From Eubacterium sp. (GTDB lineage Bacteria > Bacillota_A > Clostridia > Lachnospirales > Lachnospiraceae), in NCBI GenBank assembly GCA_024687845.1, contig JAILEL010000295.1, positions 62,001 to 126,000 on the forward strand: DNA of 64,000 nt. The letters run 5' to 3'. Positions 43,335 to 53,217 of the stretch are shown piece after piece. Position numbers and translations under genes: made by a program. Numbering within the stretch: the first letter of the stretch is position 1; every line of letters starts with the position of its first letter. The notes beneath the pieces were generated by a model, which saw only the letters and a program-made list of their open reading frames with translations, did no database searches and was not told the origin of the DNA.

Positions 43335-45814
43335 TACAATATACCTTTCTCATAATGTCCTTTTGTATAATTATTTTTTTTCAATAATTCTTTTCCACCT
43401 GAAAGAATGTCCTCTACTTCCCGAACAGTTTCAGTAGAAAAGCTAAGCCTTATATTTTCAAAATCCGCAAATGTTCCAAAGGATTTTTCATTATTTAAGA
43501 CCTCTTCTGCTTCGGAAAAAAGCATAAGTGGTTTGTTGCCAAGAATAACATTATATCCCCACGCATAGCGCATATCAAATCTATTCTTTCTATCATCCTG
43601 TATAGAACCATTATAATCCCCAAGCGCATCTGTCAGCATAAGGGGGATTTTAGTATATACATCTATCACACTTGCAGAAATGTAACCGAGCTTTTCAGCC
43701 TCAAAGATGCTCAGTTCAAGCGGAATATCAAATAGAATCTCGCTACCATGCATCCGTATATTAGCAAATATTTCCATCAATTCAGCTACAGCAGAATCAT
43801 TATAACAATATAATGATGAGGAAAGAATAATCAGCTTATCATCAAAGATTCCATTTTTATCAGAAATGATCTGCGCCATATCATCAAAGCATCTGATGTA
43901 GAAACCATCAAAGAGCCCGATGGTACTGCTGAAATAATCAACAATGTCATACCCCCGGTTTATATATGGGAGAGACAATATTATTTTAGATGTTGTTTTA
44001 TTTCTGATATCATCTATCGAGCTTAATAGAGCAGTTTCATCAAACGCTTCTAATGAGATATCAAGATAAATATAATCAATTCTCATTTTACTTTTCAGTA
44101 CAGCACCAAGCTGATAAGGATCAGCTACTGAAACATGAATTATATTCTTATCATCTGAATCAATATTTTTTTCTGAACTAAAATAGTTATCCTTCAAATG
44201 ATTATCATAGATAACCTGCTTAGCAGATTCCATTTTACGATAATAGCCGCTTATAATTTTATTTTGCAATTCTTCTATCGCATCTCTTCTTAATTTTTTT
44301 AAAACAGATGCAGGAACAAAGGATTTATTATCATTTATGATTTCTAAATTATTAATTCTGTATGTGGTACCTCCAAGCGCAGTTATCTTGCCTTTAATCA
44401 CATCATCTGATACAGGATTTTTTTCAGCTTCTAAAACCGTATCGCCATATACAGTCACAGATTTTCTTTCCTGAACTGACAGATTTTCTTTCGAATCAAC
44501 TGAATCCTTTTGAAAACTGTTTTTTGCATCCGTTGTCCACAATTTAAATTCCAGCGGTTCACCACATTTCACTTTAATCCTGGCAGACAAATCAATCTTT
44601 CCACCGGAATTAATCATTTCGTCCAGCTGTTCAATAAGCTTTGGACATCTGTTTCTATAAATTACTGCCCCTTTAGGAATTCTTTTAGTTTGAGGCGCAT
44701 TCAAAAATACATCTGATGAAATTGACTTATTGTTTAAGCTGTAATCAGAAGGTACACTAATATTTACAGGAGGCTGTATATCTATCAGAAGATCATCTCC
44801 AGGGAAAAGCTCTGTTTCAGCTTTAAAGCCTATACCTCCATCCTTTATCTTACTTACCTTACCAATAAATACTCCACGCCTTCCAGGCATACTGTCATCC
44901 ACAAGAATATCATGACGTTTCATATCATTTCTTTTCAGATTCAGATAGCCAGAGGTGAAGCCACCTCTGTTAAATGTATCCAAAAGTCTTTTTTCATATC
45001 TTTCAGCCATAGCCATACTGAAATCGTCATGAATATATGCATCAGAAACAGCCCTGTATGCATCTACAGTTGCCGCCACATAATACTCATTTTTCATTCT
45101 TCCTTCAATCTTGAGACTATCGACACCAGCATCAATAAGTGCCGGAACACTTCTCAGACTGCACATATCTCGCATAGACATAAAGTAGGAATCGTTATTA
45201 TCGAAAATATATTTTTTACGGCAAGGCTGGGCACATCTGCCTCTGTTTCCACTTCTTCCACCTGCAAAGGAGCTCATATAACATCTTCCACTATAACAAA
45301 AGCACATCGCACCATGTACAAATGCCTCAAGCTCTATATCTACATTTTGCTTAATCCGGGCAAGTTCTTCTATGGTCATTTCTCTGGCAGCAACAACACG
45401 AACAGCACCCATCTTTTTAGCAAGCATTGCCCCTTCTGGAGTGGTAATATTCATCTGTGTGCTGGTATGAACAGGGAGCTTGGGAAAATGCTCCCTAATC
45501 ATTTTTAGCACACCAAAATCCTGGACAAGCACCCCATCCAGCCCTTCCTTATATAAAGGAATAAGGCTTTCAAGAAGCATTTCCATTTCATTATTTTTCA
45601 CCAGTGTATTGGCTGTCAGATATATTTTTATATCATGAAGATGGGCCAGATCAATAGCCTGCAGAAGTTCATTTTCATTAAAATTATCTGCATATGCTCT
45701 AGCCCCAAAAGAATTCCCCGCAAGATAACAGGCATCAGCTCCTGCTGCAACAGCAGCTCTGAGAGATGACATATTACCACACGGGGCAAGTATTTCAGGT
45801 CTATTTTTTTTCAT
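43334..45814 (-). CDS. Peptidase U32 family protein (large, with C-terminal extension)
   Basis: 826 residues. N-terminal U32 domain with PEILAPCGNMSSLRAAVAAG, VHTSTQMNITTPEGA, a Cys-rich metal-site region (CFCYSGRCYMSSFAGGRSGNRG...CAQPC) and the signature EGRMKNEYYV. A long second half contains a beta-rich region and a degenerate TIM-barrel repeat. Relatives include collagenase-like peptidases and the rRNA hydroxylation proteins TrhP/RlhA, so it may act on RNA rather than protein. Its start overlaps zapA by 14 nt and its stop overlaps ftsW. Confidence 0.85.
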   Translation of the reverse strand: MKKNRPEILAPCGNMSSLRAAVAAGADACYLAGNSFGARAYADNFNENELLQAIDLAHLHDIKIYLTANTLVKNNEMEMLLESLIPLYKEGLDGVLVQDFGVLKMIREHFPKLPVHTSTQMNITTPEGAMLAKKMGAVRVVAAREMTIEELARIKQNVDIELEAFVHGAMCFCYSGRCYMSSFAGGRSGNRGRCAQPCRKKYIFDNNDSYFMSMRDMCSLRSVPALIDAGVDSLKIEGRMKNEYYVAATVDAYRAVSDAYIHDDFSMAMAERYEKRLLDTFNRGGFTSGYLNLKRNDMKRHDILVDDSMPGRRGVFIGKVSKIKDGGIGFKAETELFPGDDLLIDIQPPVNISVPSDYSLNNKSISSDVFLNAPQTKRIPKGAVIYRNRCPKLIEQLDEMINSGGKIDLSARIKVKCGEPLEFKLWTTDAKNSFQKDSVDSKENLSVQERKSVTVYGDTVLEAEKNPVSDDVIKGKITALGGTTYRINNLEIINDNKSFVPASVLKKLRRDAIEELQNKIISGYYRKMESAKQVIYDNHLKDNYFSSEKNIDSDDKNIIHVSVADPYQLGAVLKSKMRIDYIYLDISLEAFDETALLSSIDDIRNKTTSKIILSLPYINRGYDIVDYFSSTIGLFDGFYIRCFDDMAQIISDKNGIFDDKLIILSSSLYCYNDSAVAELMEIFANIRMHGSEILFDIPLELSIFEAEKLGYISASVIDVYTKIPLMLTDALGDYNGSIQDDRKNRFDMRYAWGYNVILGNKPLMLFSEAEEVLNNEKSFGTFADFENIRLSFSTETVREVEDILSGGKELLKKNNYTKGHYEKGIL

Positions 45815-46217
45815 TTAACTTTTCCTTTTCAGCTTCCAGCTGTACCAGCTTCCTTTGAAGCTGATTAACCTGATCTTTATATTCCTCCACAAGCTTAAGT
45901 GCAGCTTCGTGTTTTATCTGAGCTTCAATAACCTCATGCCGAAGTTCATAAAGCTGTTGTTCTTTATCGCCATTATCTCCTGCCATTTCATCAGCAACTT
46001 TTTTTGCCTTGAAATAATCATCCGCAATATTCAGAGCAAGAAGTATACCTTGATATTCAACATTCATCCTTCTATACTCTTCAGAAGTCTTACACTCCGC
46101 AATCTTGCCATTTATATAAGTAGCAACATTCTGAAGGTATTCTTCACCTTCATAGCCACTAAGTGTATATACTTTATTATTTATAACAACCGGAATATCA
46201 ATTCTTGACTGCCCCAT
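45801..46217 (-). CDS. zapA: Cell division protein ZapA
   Basis: FtsZ-ring stabiliser. 138 residues from MGQSRIDIPVVINNKVYTL; GAGGTG precedes this ATG, while an upstream in-frame GTG overlaps the site. N-terminal ZapA globular domain (GYEGEEYLQNVATYINGKIAE) and a C-terminal coiled coil ending in a Lys/Glu repeat. It lies 58 nt after ruvB and overlaps the U32 gene. Confidence 0.92.
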   Translation of the reverse strand: MGQSRIDIPVVINNKVYTLSGYEGEEYLQNVATYINGKIAECKTSEEYRRMNVEYQGILLALNIADDYFKAKKVADEMAGDNGDKEQQLYELRHEVIEAQIKHEAALKLVEEYKDQVNQLQRKLVQLEAEKEKLNEKK

Positions 46218-46275
46218 ATTACACACCTCACTTAAACTCGTATTTGTAGGTTTCTATTTGCAAAATATCTGTGCT

Positions 46276-47280
46276 TTAATCCTGCTCTGGATATGGTATT
46301 CCAAAGTGTTGATATGTTTTCTGCGTAACCATTCTTCCTCTTGGAGTTCTGTTAATAAGACCATTTTTTATAAGATATGGTTCATAAACATCCTCTATTG
46401 TTCCAGAGTCCTCTCCAATAGCCGCCGCCAAAACTTCAAGTCCAACAGGTCCACCTTTAAAATTCTCAATTATAGTCATCAGAATATTTCTATCTGTATC
46501 ATCAAGACCGAAGCTATCCACATCAAGCTTATCCAAAGCACTCTTGGCTACATTATAATCAATTTTGCCTTCATGTTCAACCTCCGCAAAATCTCTTACT
46601 CTTTTGAGAAGTCGATTTGCCAGTCTCGGTGTACCTCTCGATCTTTTTGCAATCTCAAGAGCCCCCTCGTCATCTATTCCGACTCCAAGAACCTTTGAGG
46701 ATCTGATAATAATACTCATAAGATCAACAACATTATAAAACTCAAGTCTATTTACAACACCAAATCTATCTCTAAGTGGTGCAGAAAGCATTCCAGCCCT
46801 CGTAGTTGCTCCTATGAGAGTAAACTTTGGAAGGTCTATTCTAAGAGACTTAGCCTGTTCTCCTTTACCAATAACAATGTCAATGGCAAAATCCTCCATA
46901 GCTGGATAGAGAACCTCTTCTATCTGTTTATTCAATCTGTGAATCTCATCAATAAAAAGCACATCATTCTCTGAGAGCTGGCTGAGAATTGCTGCGAGTT
47001 CACCTGGTTTTTCAATCGCCGGTCCAGAAGTCACCTTAATACTAACCCCCATCTCTTCAGCAACGATAGTTGCAAGAGTTGTTTTACCAAGTCCCGGAGG
47101 GCCATAAAGCAGAACATGATCTAAAGGTTCTTTTCTTTTCTTAGCTGCTTCAATAAAAACCTGAAGATTCTTTTTTACCTTTCCCTGACCAATATATTCA
47201 TCTAAACTTCTTGGGCGAAGACTTTTCTCTATTGCTTCATCTTCAACAGAAAGATCAGTTGTTATAATCTTGTTTCTCAT
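46276..47280 (-). CDS. ruvB: Holliday junction branch migration ATPase RuvB
   Basis: 334 residues with Walker [15 protein letters not shown], Walker [11 protein letters not shown], sensor [18 protein letters not shown] and the C-terminal winged helix ending [16 protein letters not shown]. It follows ruvA by 12 nt, the usual order. Confidence 0.98.
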   Translation of the reverse strand: MRNKIITTDLSVEDEAIEKSLRPRSLDEYIGQGKVKKNLQVFIEAAKKRKEPLDHVLLYGPPGLGKTTLATIVAEEMGVSIKVTSGPAIEKPGELAAILSQLSENDVLFIDEIHRLNKQIEEVLYPAMEDFAIDIVIGKGEQAKSLRIDLPKFTLIGATTRAGMLSAPLRDRFGVVNRLEFYNVVDLMSIIIRSSKVLGVGIDDEGALEIAKRSRGTPRLANRLLKRVRDFAEVEHEGKIDYNVAKSALDKLDVDSFGLDDTDRNILMTIIENFKGGPVGLEVLAAAIGEDSGTIEDVYEPYLIKNGLINRTPRGRMVTQKTYQHFGIPYPEQD

Positions 47281-47292
47281 AAATAATTCCGC

Positions 47293-47898
47293 CTATAAAA
47301 ACTTTAATGCCTGTTTAATAATTTCTTCTGTTTTAGCTGCATCAGTTTTCTTTACAGCCTTCAAAGCCTCAGATCTGCTATATCCAAGAGCAACCAAAGC
47401 CTCGATAGCATCATTATGAGCCTCATTTACCGAACCATTATTTAATGCTGAGCCCGTATTACCATTTACAGAGTCATTGTCAAATATTGTTCCTTCTGTA
47501 CTTACTCTGTCACGAAGTTCAAGAACAACCTTCTGAGCAGTTTTAACACCTATACCATTAGCTTTGGAAATAGCTTTAGAATCGCCCGAAATAATAGCTG
47601 CCACAAGATTATCCGGTCCAAGTACATTTAATATGGAAAGCGCTCCTTTGGGACCCACACCACTGACAGAAATAAGTTGTTTAAAAAGACTTTTTTCAGT
47701 TTCTGTTAAAAAGCCGAAAAGTCTCATATCATCTTCCTTAACATCCATATATGTAATTATCTTAGCTTCTTCATGAAGAGATGGAAGGTTTTCCAGAACA
47801 CTTGTATAGGTTAGAATCTCATAGCCTATTCCACCACATTCTATAACAATATGATCCGTAGAGATGCTCTCAAGCGTTCCTTTAATATATGTAATCAT
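47293..47898 (-). CDS. ruvA: Holliday junction DNA helicase subunit RuvA
   Basis: 201 residues: N-terminal OB domain (MITYIKGTLESISTDHIVIE), HhH motifs (FKQLISVSGVGPKGALSIL and ISKANGIGVKTAQKVVLEL) and a C-terminal UBA-like domain (ALVALGYSRSEALKAVKK) that contacts RuvB. AGGAG lies 7 nt before the ATG. It starts the ruvA-ruvB-zapA-U32-ftsW-PBP run. Confidence 0.97.
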   Translation of the reverse strand: MITYIKGTLESISTDHIVIECGGIGYEILTYTSVLENLPSLHEEAKIITYMDVKEDDMRLFGFLTETEKSLFKQLISVSGVGPKGALSILNVLGPDNLVAAIISGDSKAISKANGIGVKTAQKVVLELRDRVSTEGTIFDNDSVNGNTGSALNNGSVNEAHNDAIEALVALGYSRSEALKAVKKTDAAKTEEIIKQALKFL

Positions 47899-47956
47899 TT
47901 AAAACTCCTATTGATACTATTCACTGCAAAATCTGAATAGTAGCTATTCAACAAAA

Positions 47957-47980
47957 AAGCGCTGCAATATTGCAGCACTT
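47957..47980 (-). terminator. Intrinsic terminator after the DivIVA-domain gene
   Basis: GTGCTGCAAT / ATTGCAGCGC forms a near-perfect stem, followed on the minus strand by TTTTTTGTTG. An AT-rich inverted repeat TACTATTCA/TGAATAGTA (47915-47942) follows. Confidence 0.8.
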
Positions 47981-48007
47981 CTTTCAGTCAATTCATGTAA
48001 CTGCGAT

Positions 48008-48535
48008 TTACAGGAACTCGAAGTCGTCTGCTCCTTCTTCCTCTCCATCACCTATCATTACTTTATTCTTTGTCTTACGATTATCTTCAATCTCACCTAC
48101 AAAGACATCATCACCATCTCCACCGAAAACAGATTCATCTGATGAATCCTGGAAAAACTTTGAAGTTGCAGATGTATTATCTGACTTTGATCCTTCTTTA
48201 ACTGAGGCATTAACTATAGAATCGCCATGCTCTTTTGCATTTGCAAGAATCTCTGCAGCTGTAGCACGAGCTTCTGCAATAATACGCTCTTTTTCTTTCT
48301 CAGCTTCGCTAGTATCTATACCAGATGCTTTGTTTTCATACTCAAATAACTTAACATTCTGTTCTTCAATCTGCTTAAGCAATTTATCCTTCTCATCGCG
48401 AAGGTTTTTATTCTCTGTAAAGAGCTCATCATATGCTCTGTATACAGTATCAACATACTGTTCTACTTCTGCCTTTTTGTATCCAAAAAGACCAGTACCA
48501 AAATTTTGTGACTTAATATCCATTGGTTGCATCAT
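48008..48535 (-). CDS. DivIVA-domain protein
   Basis: 175 residues. N-terminal DivIVA motif (DIKSQNFGTGLFGYKKAEVEQYVDTV), then a coiled coil (about 35-110) and an acidic, disordered C-terminus. Such proteins sense curved membrane at septa and poles and recruit partners. The start is ambiguous among several Met; I chose the ATG 12 nt after GGAGG. It has its own terminator and lies just upstream of ruvA and zapA. Confidence 0.85.
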   Translation of the reverse strand: MMQPMDIKSQNFGTGLFGYKKAEVEQYVDTVYRAYDELFTENKNLRDEKDKLLKQIEEQNVKLFEYENKASGIDTSEAEKEKERIIAEARATAAEILANAKEHGDSIVNASVKEGSKSDNTSATSKFFQDSSDESVFGGDGDDVFVGEIEDNRKTKNKVMIGDGEEEGADDFEFL

Positions 48536-48676
48536 AGTTAGCATCACCCTCCAAAATTCATAATTGTCGGATATCCCGACACAGTCTTAATTGATTATAA
48601 CATATTTTTAAACAGTTTCAACCGAAAAATCACATTTTATACATACATTTTATGGTTAACTATCCGATTTTTTTAG

Positions 48677-49726
48677 TTAAAACTGGTTTTTTCCTTTAAA
48701 TAACATAACATTTTTACAAATATTTACTGAATAATGATAGATATTTTCGTCATTTCCGAGAAAATCATCGCTTAATCTTATATATCCGGTTTTATCCCTG
48801 AAATTATACTTGAAACAAGGTATTTTTTCTGTGACAAAGCCTGGTTGAGGAACAAACAGTCCTTTACAGAAATCATAGCCTTCTTTTTCCGATCTACCAT
48901 AATAGAACTTAAGATTGCCACTCAGAACAGGAATCTTTATCGATAAACGATTTTCCTCAGCCATAACATCTATAGAATATGCTGTAGAAAACAAATCTCT
49001 ATTAAGCGGATGTTCGAGCCTGCCATTTATGATAAGCAGCAGATCCTCGGTATTTTTTTTCATTTCTGTACTTATTTTTTCTATTTTAAAATCGCCGCTG
49101 ATCAAAGCTTCAAATTTCAGAATCGAGGAAAGAAATATCATTCCTTCCATATCATCTCTGTTATGCTGAAGAACAAGGGATCTGCTCTTTTCATCCCTCA
49201 TAGCAAGATAACCAAGATAAACATCAATCAGTTGGCCGCCATTATACATATCAACTCTGTCAATTCCAAGATATTTCTCAACAGTTTTCTGTTTTACATT
49301 AGGAAGCCCCAGACTATATTTATATTTTCTTACAATTTTCAGGAGATCACAGGTTTCAACTGTATTAAAATTATCTGTCAGACTGATATGGAACTTCTGA
49401 TTAACAGCTGACATTCTTTTCTTAATATATGGAATATCAAATGTATCACCATTAAACTCTATCAAGATATCTATATCTTCAAGATATTTCTGGAATGTAC
49501 TTATCATTTCAGGTTCTGATTTTCCATCATCATTAAAAAGCTGGATGATCTTCCACTTACCATTTTCAAATACATTTATTCCAATTATATACGTAAAAGA
49601 TGTCATAGGCGATAAGCCCGTTGTCTCAATATCAAACATGGCAACTTTCTTATCTTTAAAAAAAGAATTTACCATGTCATATTCCTGAACCTTTTGGGGT
49701 ATTACTATCTCTTCAATTATTTCCAT
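48677..49726 (-). CDS. RNase H-like exonuclease-domain protein (YprB family)
   Basis: 349 residues. The N-terminal half has DEDD-type exonuclease motifs: FDIETTGLSP (motif I), LIEFNGDTFDIPYIKKR (motif II) and QHNRDDMEGMIFLSSI (motif III), the pattern of the predicted ribonuclease-H-like YprB family. The C-terminal ~130 residues are beta-rich and unassigned. AAAGGAG lies 5 nt before the ATG. Whether it cuts DNA or RNA is unknown. Confidence 0.8.
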   Translation of the reverse strand: MEIIEEIVIPQKVQEYDMVNSFFKDKKVAMFDIETTGLSPMTSFTYIIGINVFENGKWKIIQLFNDDGKSEPEMISTFQKYLEDIDILIEFNGDTFDIPYIKKRMSAVNQKFHISLTDNFNTVETCDLLKIVRKYKYSLGLPNVKQKTVEKYLGIDRVDMYNGGQLIDVYLGYLAMRDEKSRSLVLQHNRDDMEGMIFLSSILKFEALISGDFKIEKISTEMKKNTEDLLLIINGRLEHPLNRDLFSTAYSIDVMAEENRLSIKIPVLSGNLKFYYGRSEKEGYDFCKGLFVPQPGFVTEKIPCFKYNFRDKTGYIRLSDDFLGNDENIYHYSVNICKNVMLFKGKNQF

Positions 49727-49758
49727 ATTACTCCTTTAGAAAACTAAGCAGTCATAAA

Positions 49759-50509
49759 TCATTCAGTAAAAGGCCAGTTCAGATAAACAGAACGTCCCAG
49801 CTGGAAAGAAATGAATTCTCCCGCATCTATCATACCTCTACTTACTCCACATACAAGTATTCCAAAAAGGTAGTTATTGCAGAATATAGGATATGAAATA
49901 TAACCCATTTTTTCACGAGGAAGCTCGCTTCTGTTATAAATATTCTCAATCGAACAATTCTGGCGTTCCTTCGATATGATATAAAGTTCGTTATTTTTAA
50001 CAACACACCTCAGATAAATAATATCTGGAAGCTTTTCATTTATTTTAAGTCCACATCTTACCGGTTTATCATATAAATATAACGCAGCATTTTTAAGCCC
50101 AAGCTTATCAAAGTTATTAATCAGAAAATCCATAGCTTCCCTTATCCCCATCTCGTCATTATAATTGACAGTTATTCTGTCTTTTATATTGGTAGCAATA
50201 AAACACTTTAGGAATATCAGCAAATAGTTCTTCCATCTCCTTAGTCTGATTTGGAAGATTAAATATAAGACCCTCAAAATGAACCTCGGCATTTATACAA
50301 TAATTGAGCTTGTAAATATTTTTATATTTATGAAACTTGTCCTCGGGATCAACGCAGTCATCCTGTCTTCCGGCAATATGTATCAGTCGAAGATCATTTC
50401 TGTTCAACATTTCATGAGCTACACTATGAATTATTGATTTAGAGAAATCACCACTGGCTTCCTCAAGAACAAGACCTATTGTTTTTTTCTTCTCTATATA
50501 ACCATTCAT
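49759..50509 (-). pseudogene. Frameshifted LacI-type sensor domain / GAF-like protein
   Basis: Two frames together read as one protein of about 245 residues. The first (from MNGYIEKKKTIGLVLEE) has a LacI-type periplasmic-binding-like fold start and stops early; the second continues it (ATNIKDRITVNYNDEMGIRE...) to LNWPFTE. Removing one base in the AAAA run at 50200-50203 joins them as IPKVFIATNIKDRI. The second half resembles the GAF-like region that precedes GGDEF domains in Butyrivibrio-type signalling proteins, but no GGDEF follows. Weak ribosome site. Either a real pseudogene or a sequencing error in a homopolymer. Confidence 0.65.
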
Positions 50510-50553
50510 ATCATTTGCCTGAATTTAAAAAAATTTGAAATAATATCTTTTTA

Positions 50554-51116
50554 TTAAGGAATATCCGGTGCTGGTTTCGAAAAAAGATATCCCTGCGAAA
50601 AATCAATATTGTAGGAAAGAAGTTTCTCCTGAATTTCTTCATTCTCTACGAATTCAGCAATTATTTCTACATCACGAAGCAAAAGCTTCTTCCAGTCTGA
50701 AATAATTGCAATGAGATTCTCTGATAATGCAGAATACCGGAATAATAGCTATATATTTTTCAGAGGCTTCAAACAGTTCCCTCTGAAGATTCTTCATAAC
50801 ATCTGTAAAGCCAGAAAGAGAAACTATATAAGAAGGAGCAGCTATAGCAACACGCCATTCATCCAGAAGGTACATATGATAATAAAAGTGATCTATTTTC
50901 AGAAATAATCATTCTATCATAGATAAATGCTCTTCTGATTTTTTTACCAACAGAAACATTATGATTAGTTGAAAGTCCACTATCTGAATAACCAAACATA
51001 AATGGTACATTTACCTTATCTGAGTATACTAGTGGCAAGCCTGGTTTTAGAAACATATTGAAGGTTCCAAGTAAACATATATAGTCCTTCATTCTAAAAA
51101 AATTACCCCATATCAC
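50554..51116 (-). pseudogene. Decayed EAL-domain (c-di-GMP phosphodiesterase-like) gene remnants
   Basis: The last 56 codons before the stop at 50554 read as the C-terminal end of an EAL domain: EIIAEFVENEEIQEKLLS and DFSQGYLFSKPAP. Upstream, two other frames carry protein-like text (YLLDEWRVAIAAPSYIVSLSG; VNVPFMFGYSDSGLSTNHN) that joins only with at least two frame changes. The catalytic EAL residues are gone. With the adjacent frameshifted sensor protein this looks like the ruin of one or two c-di-GMP signalling genes. Confidence 0.6.
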
Positions 51117-51212
51117 ATAAAAGACTTATTAAAATTCACTAAATTTTCTCAGGTATTTTATCACATTTTACAAGAAATGAAAAGTTAAATAACGATAACT
51201 CAAAAGATTTAG

Positions 51213-52804
51213 TTACTAAAACTTCCCACATAGAAAAGTGGGTTTGTTCCTTGAAAACTCAATAGTGTAGCTAAAAAATTAGTTTACTTATGCGGCTAAT
51301 TGCATTTTTGACAGTGCATCTTGAAGATATGATGGTAATCTAAGAACAAAGTCTTCGATTAATGCTGACAGTTGTTCGTCAATTACATCAAAGATTTCTC
51401 CTATGCTCGCAAACATAGCTTCCAAGAGAATCTGCATTGAATGACGAAATGTTATATCCTCTAATTCATTTGAAAGGAAGAAAAATATTTTCCCAAGAGT
51501 TCTATTGTCTTCAGATTTTCTTTGTTCTAATGCAACTATAAGATATCTTGCAAAAACTACAGCCACATGTGCAGTAAGTGCATCATAAGATAAACTGTGA
51601 CATTCACCAACAAGATTAAGTGTAGATTTACACGTTTTGAAAAATAACTCTATCTGCCAGCGTTTTCCATAAATTCGGATTATTTCTTCCGGATCCAGGT
51701 TAATATTTGTACATATAAAAGCAATCCAATCTTTTCGATTTTTGTTATTTCGTACGCACACTATTCTGGCTGGTATTGATTTTTCTCCATTATCAATCAT
51801 AACATCTACAGATAAGAGATATCTACTTCTTCCACGACGTTTCTTAGATAATCCATATATCTTGTTGAGGTTTAATTTTTCGCCGTTATAAGTATATCTG
51901 ATTTTAGAACTCTTACGAATCATTGCTATAGAATCAAGACCAAGCGATTTAATCTCTAATAACTGAGAAGGAGTTGAAAACCAACTATCAAATAAAACGT
52001 AATCTGCTTTATGTCCAGCAGACATAGCTGTTTTAAGAAGTTCTATCATGGCTTCAGTACCCTTCATTTGCGCTAGCTTTCTTCTTTTAGCTGCAATGGA
52101 ACGACCATCAAATGTGCGTTCTTCACAATACTGATTATTCTTTTTTGCTGAAGCAAGAAGAGTACTATTGACTGGAAGAAATGTATTTCCATCAGTCCAT
52201 CCAAGAGTCATGAGACGATATCCTGTTTTGAATTTCATTGAACAATGATCAAATACCTTTGATGCCAGTTCTGTACATTTTCCACTGGTTCTTTCGAATA
52301 AACTATCATCAATAACGAATGCATTTACTCTATCTGAAGAAGTAAGTGGTTCAATTTTATCAGCTACTTCTCTTGATAATAGTGAAGTAAATCTTATCCA
52401 GTTAGTCCTAGTGGAATTTAGGAAACGATAATAAGTGTTTTTAGAGAAAGACTCACGAAAAGAATCTGTTTTGATCTGCATATACAGGCTAGCTTTTTAA
52501 ATACATTGCACAGCTTATATTGGAAGATATCTATTACAGGAACACCTTTTTCTTTGCCTGCGTTACATTTACGAAGTAAATTTCCTATATGAAATGTAAC
52601 AAAAAAAGAAGAAATTGCATTTGAGAGTTCTATTTTCTGATCATTATGTGGTATACTAGACATGGCATAAATCTCCTTTCGGTATTTTGTTTTTTCGTCG
52701 ATTCTATTATACCATAAAGGATGTATTTATGCCTTTTTCTTTGGCTACATTATTGAGTTTTCAAAGACTGTTTCACACCGTTTTGGTGTGGGAAGTTTTA
52801 GTAA
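51213..52804. mobile_element. IS4-family insertion sequence, about 1.59 kb
   Basis: Imperfect terminal inverted repeats of about 57 bp flank one transposase: TTACTAAAACTTCCCACA (51213-51230) is perfectly inverted at 52787-52804, and further in TTGAAAACTCAATA matches on both sides. Each end holds its own small hairpin (CCCAC...GTGGG near 51224-51242; CACACC-GTTTT-GGTGTG near 52774-52790). I see no convincing target duplication, so the exact ends are uncertain by a few bases. Confidence 0.85.
51288..52663 (-). pseudogene. IS4-family DDE transposase, 1-nt frameshift
   Basis: Cut-and-paste transposase of about 458 residues if repaired. The first frame begins MSSIPHNDQKIELSNAIS with GGAG 9 nt upstream; the rest begins at LYMQIKTDSFRESF. 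They join as VFKKASLYMQ if one A is added to the A5 run (52494-52498). Catalytic features: DSLF and DSWFS Asp motifs, and an exact Y-(2)-R-(3)-E-(6)-K signature in YGKRWQIELFFKTCK. Programmed -1 slippage at T-AAA-AAG is possible but imperfect (T instead of A before the Lys codons), so mutation or sequencing error is likelier. Confidence 0.82.
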
Positions 52805-52844
52805 ATAATTTAAAGTTCCCATACAACAAAATGAAACACTATAA

Positions 52845-52885
52845 AAGAGGCGTAACTCCAATGTTTGTGCGGAGTTGCGCCTCTT
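52845..52885 (-). terminator. Intrinsic terminator downstream of the nitrilase fragment
   Basis: AAGAGGCGCAACTCC / GGAGTTACGCCTCTT (one mismatch), 11-nt loop, then TTATAG on the minus strand. Confidence 0.75.
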
Positions 52886-52895
52886 CGAATCTTCA

Positions 52896-53192
52896 TCAAG
52901 TGGCGAAAACGGGATTATAATATTCCTCATCATATATAGCAGCGCCAATGATTATATTGATTTCTTTTTCCTTAGATAAATTCTTTATCTGTTTTAGAGC
53001 ATTTAAACATAGATCATTACCAACTGATTTACTATTTGGGATATCTTTTGGTGGATATCCTGTCAAGGCACATTCAGGAAAAAGGATAAGTTCAACATTC
53101 TGCTCAGCAGCCTGTTCAATAGTCCTTTCTATTGTAACCATATTCTGTTCTATATTTCCAGATGTTCCAAACTGAAATGCTGCTATTCTCAT
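52896..53192 (-). pseudogene. N-terminal fragment of a carbon-nitrogen hydrolase (nitrilase fold)
   Basis: 98 residues that match only the start of the family (MRIAAFQFGTSGNIEQN, then the first catalytic Glu in LILFPECALTGYPP). Full enzymes have about 260 residues with a catalytic Lys and Cys further on; these are missing, since the frame stops after YNPVFAT and a terminator follows within about 10 nt. The downstream portion was lost, probably by deletion near the IS element 92 nt away. No activity is expected. Confidence 0.75.
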
Positions 53193-53217
53193 ACGTTTTT
53201 ACCTTTAAAATTTTTAA

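Noticed and set aside
52418..52663. Separate small gene upstream of the transposase
   Set aside because: Its frame is the N-terminal part of the IS4 transposase and joins it by a single base change.
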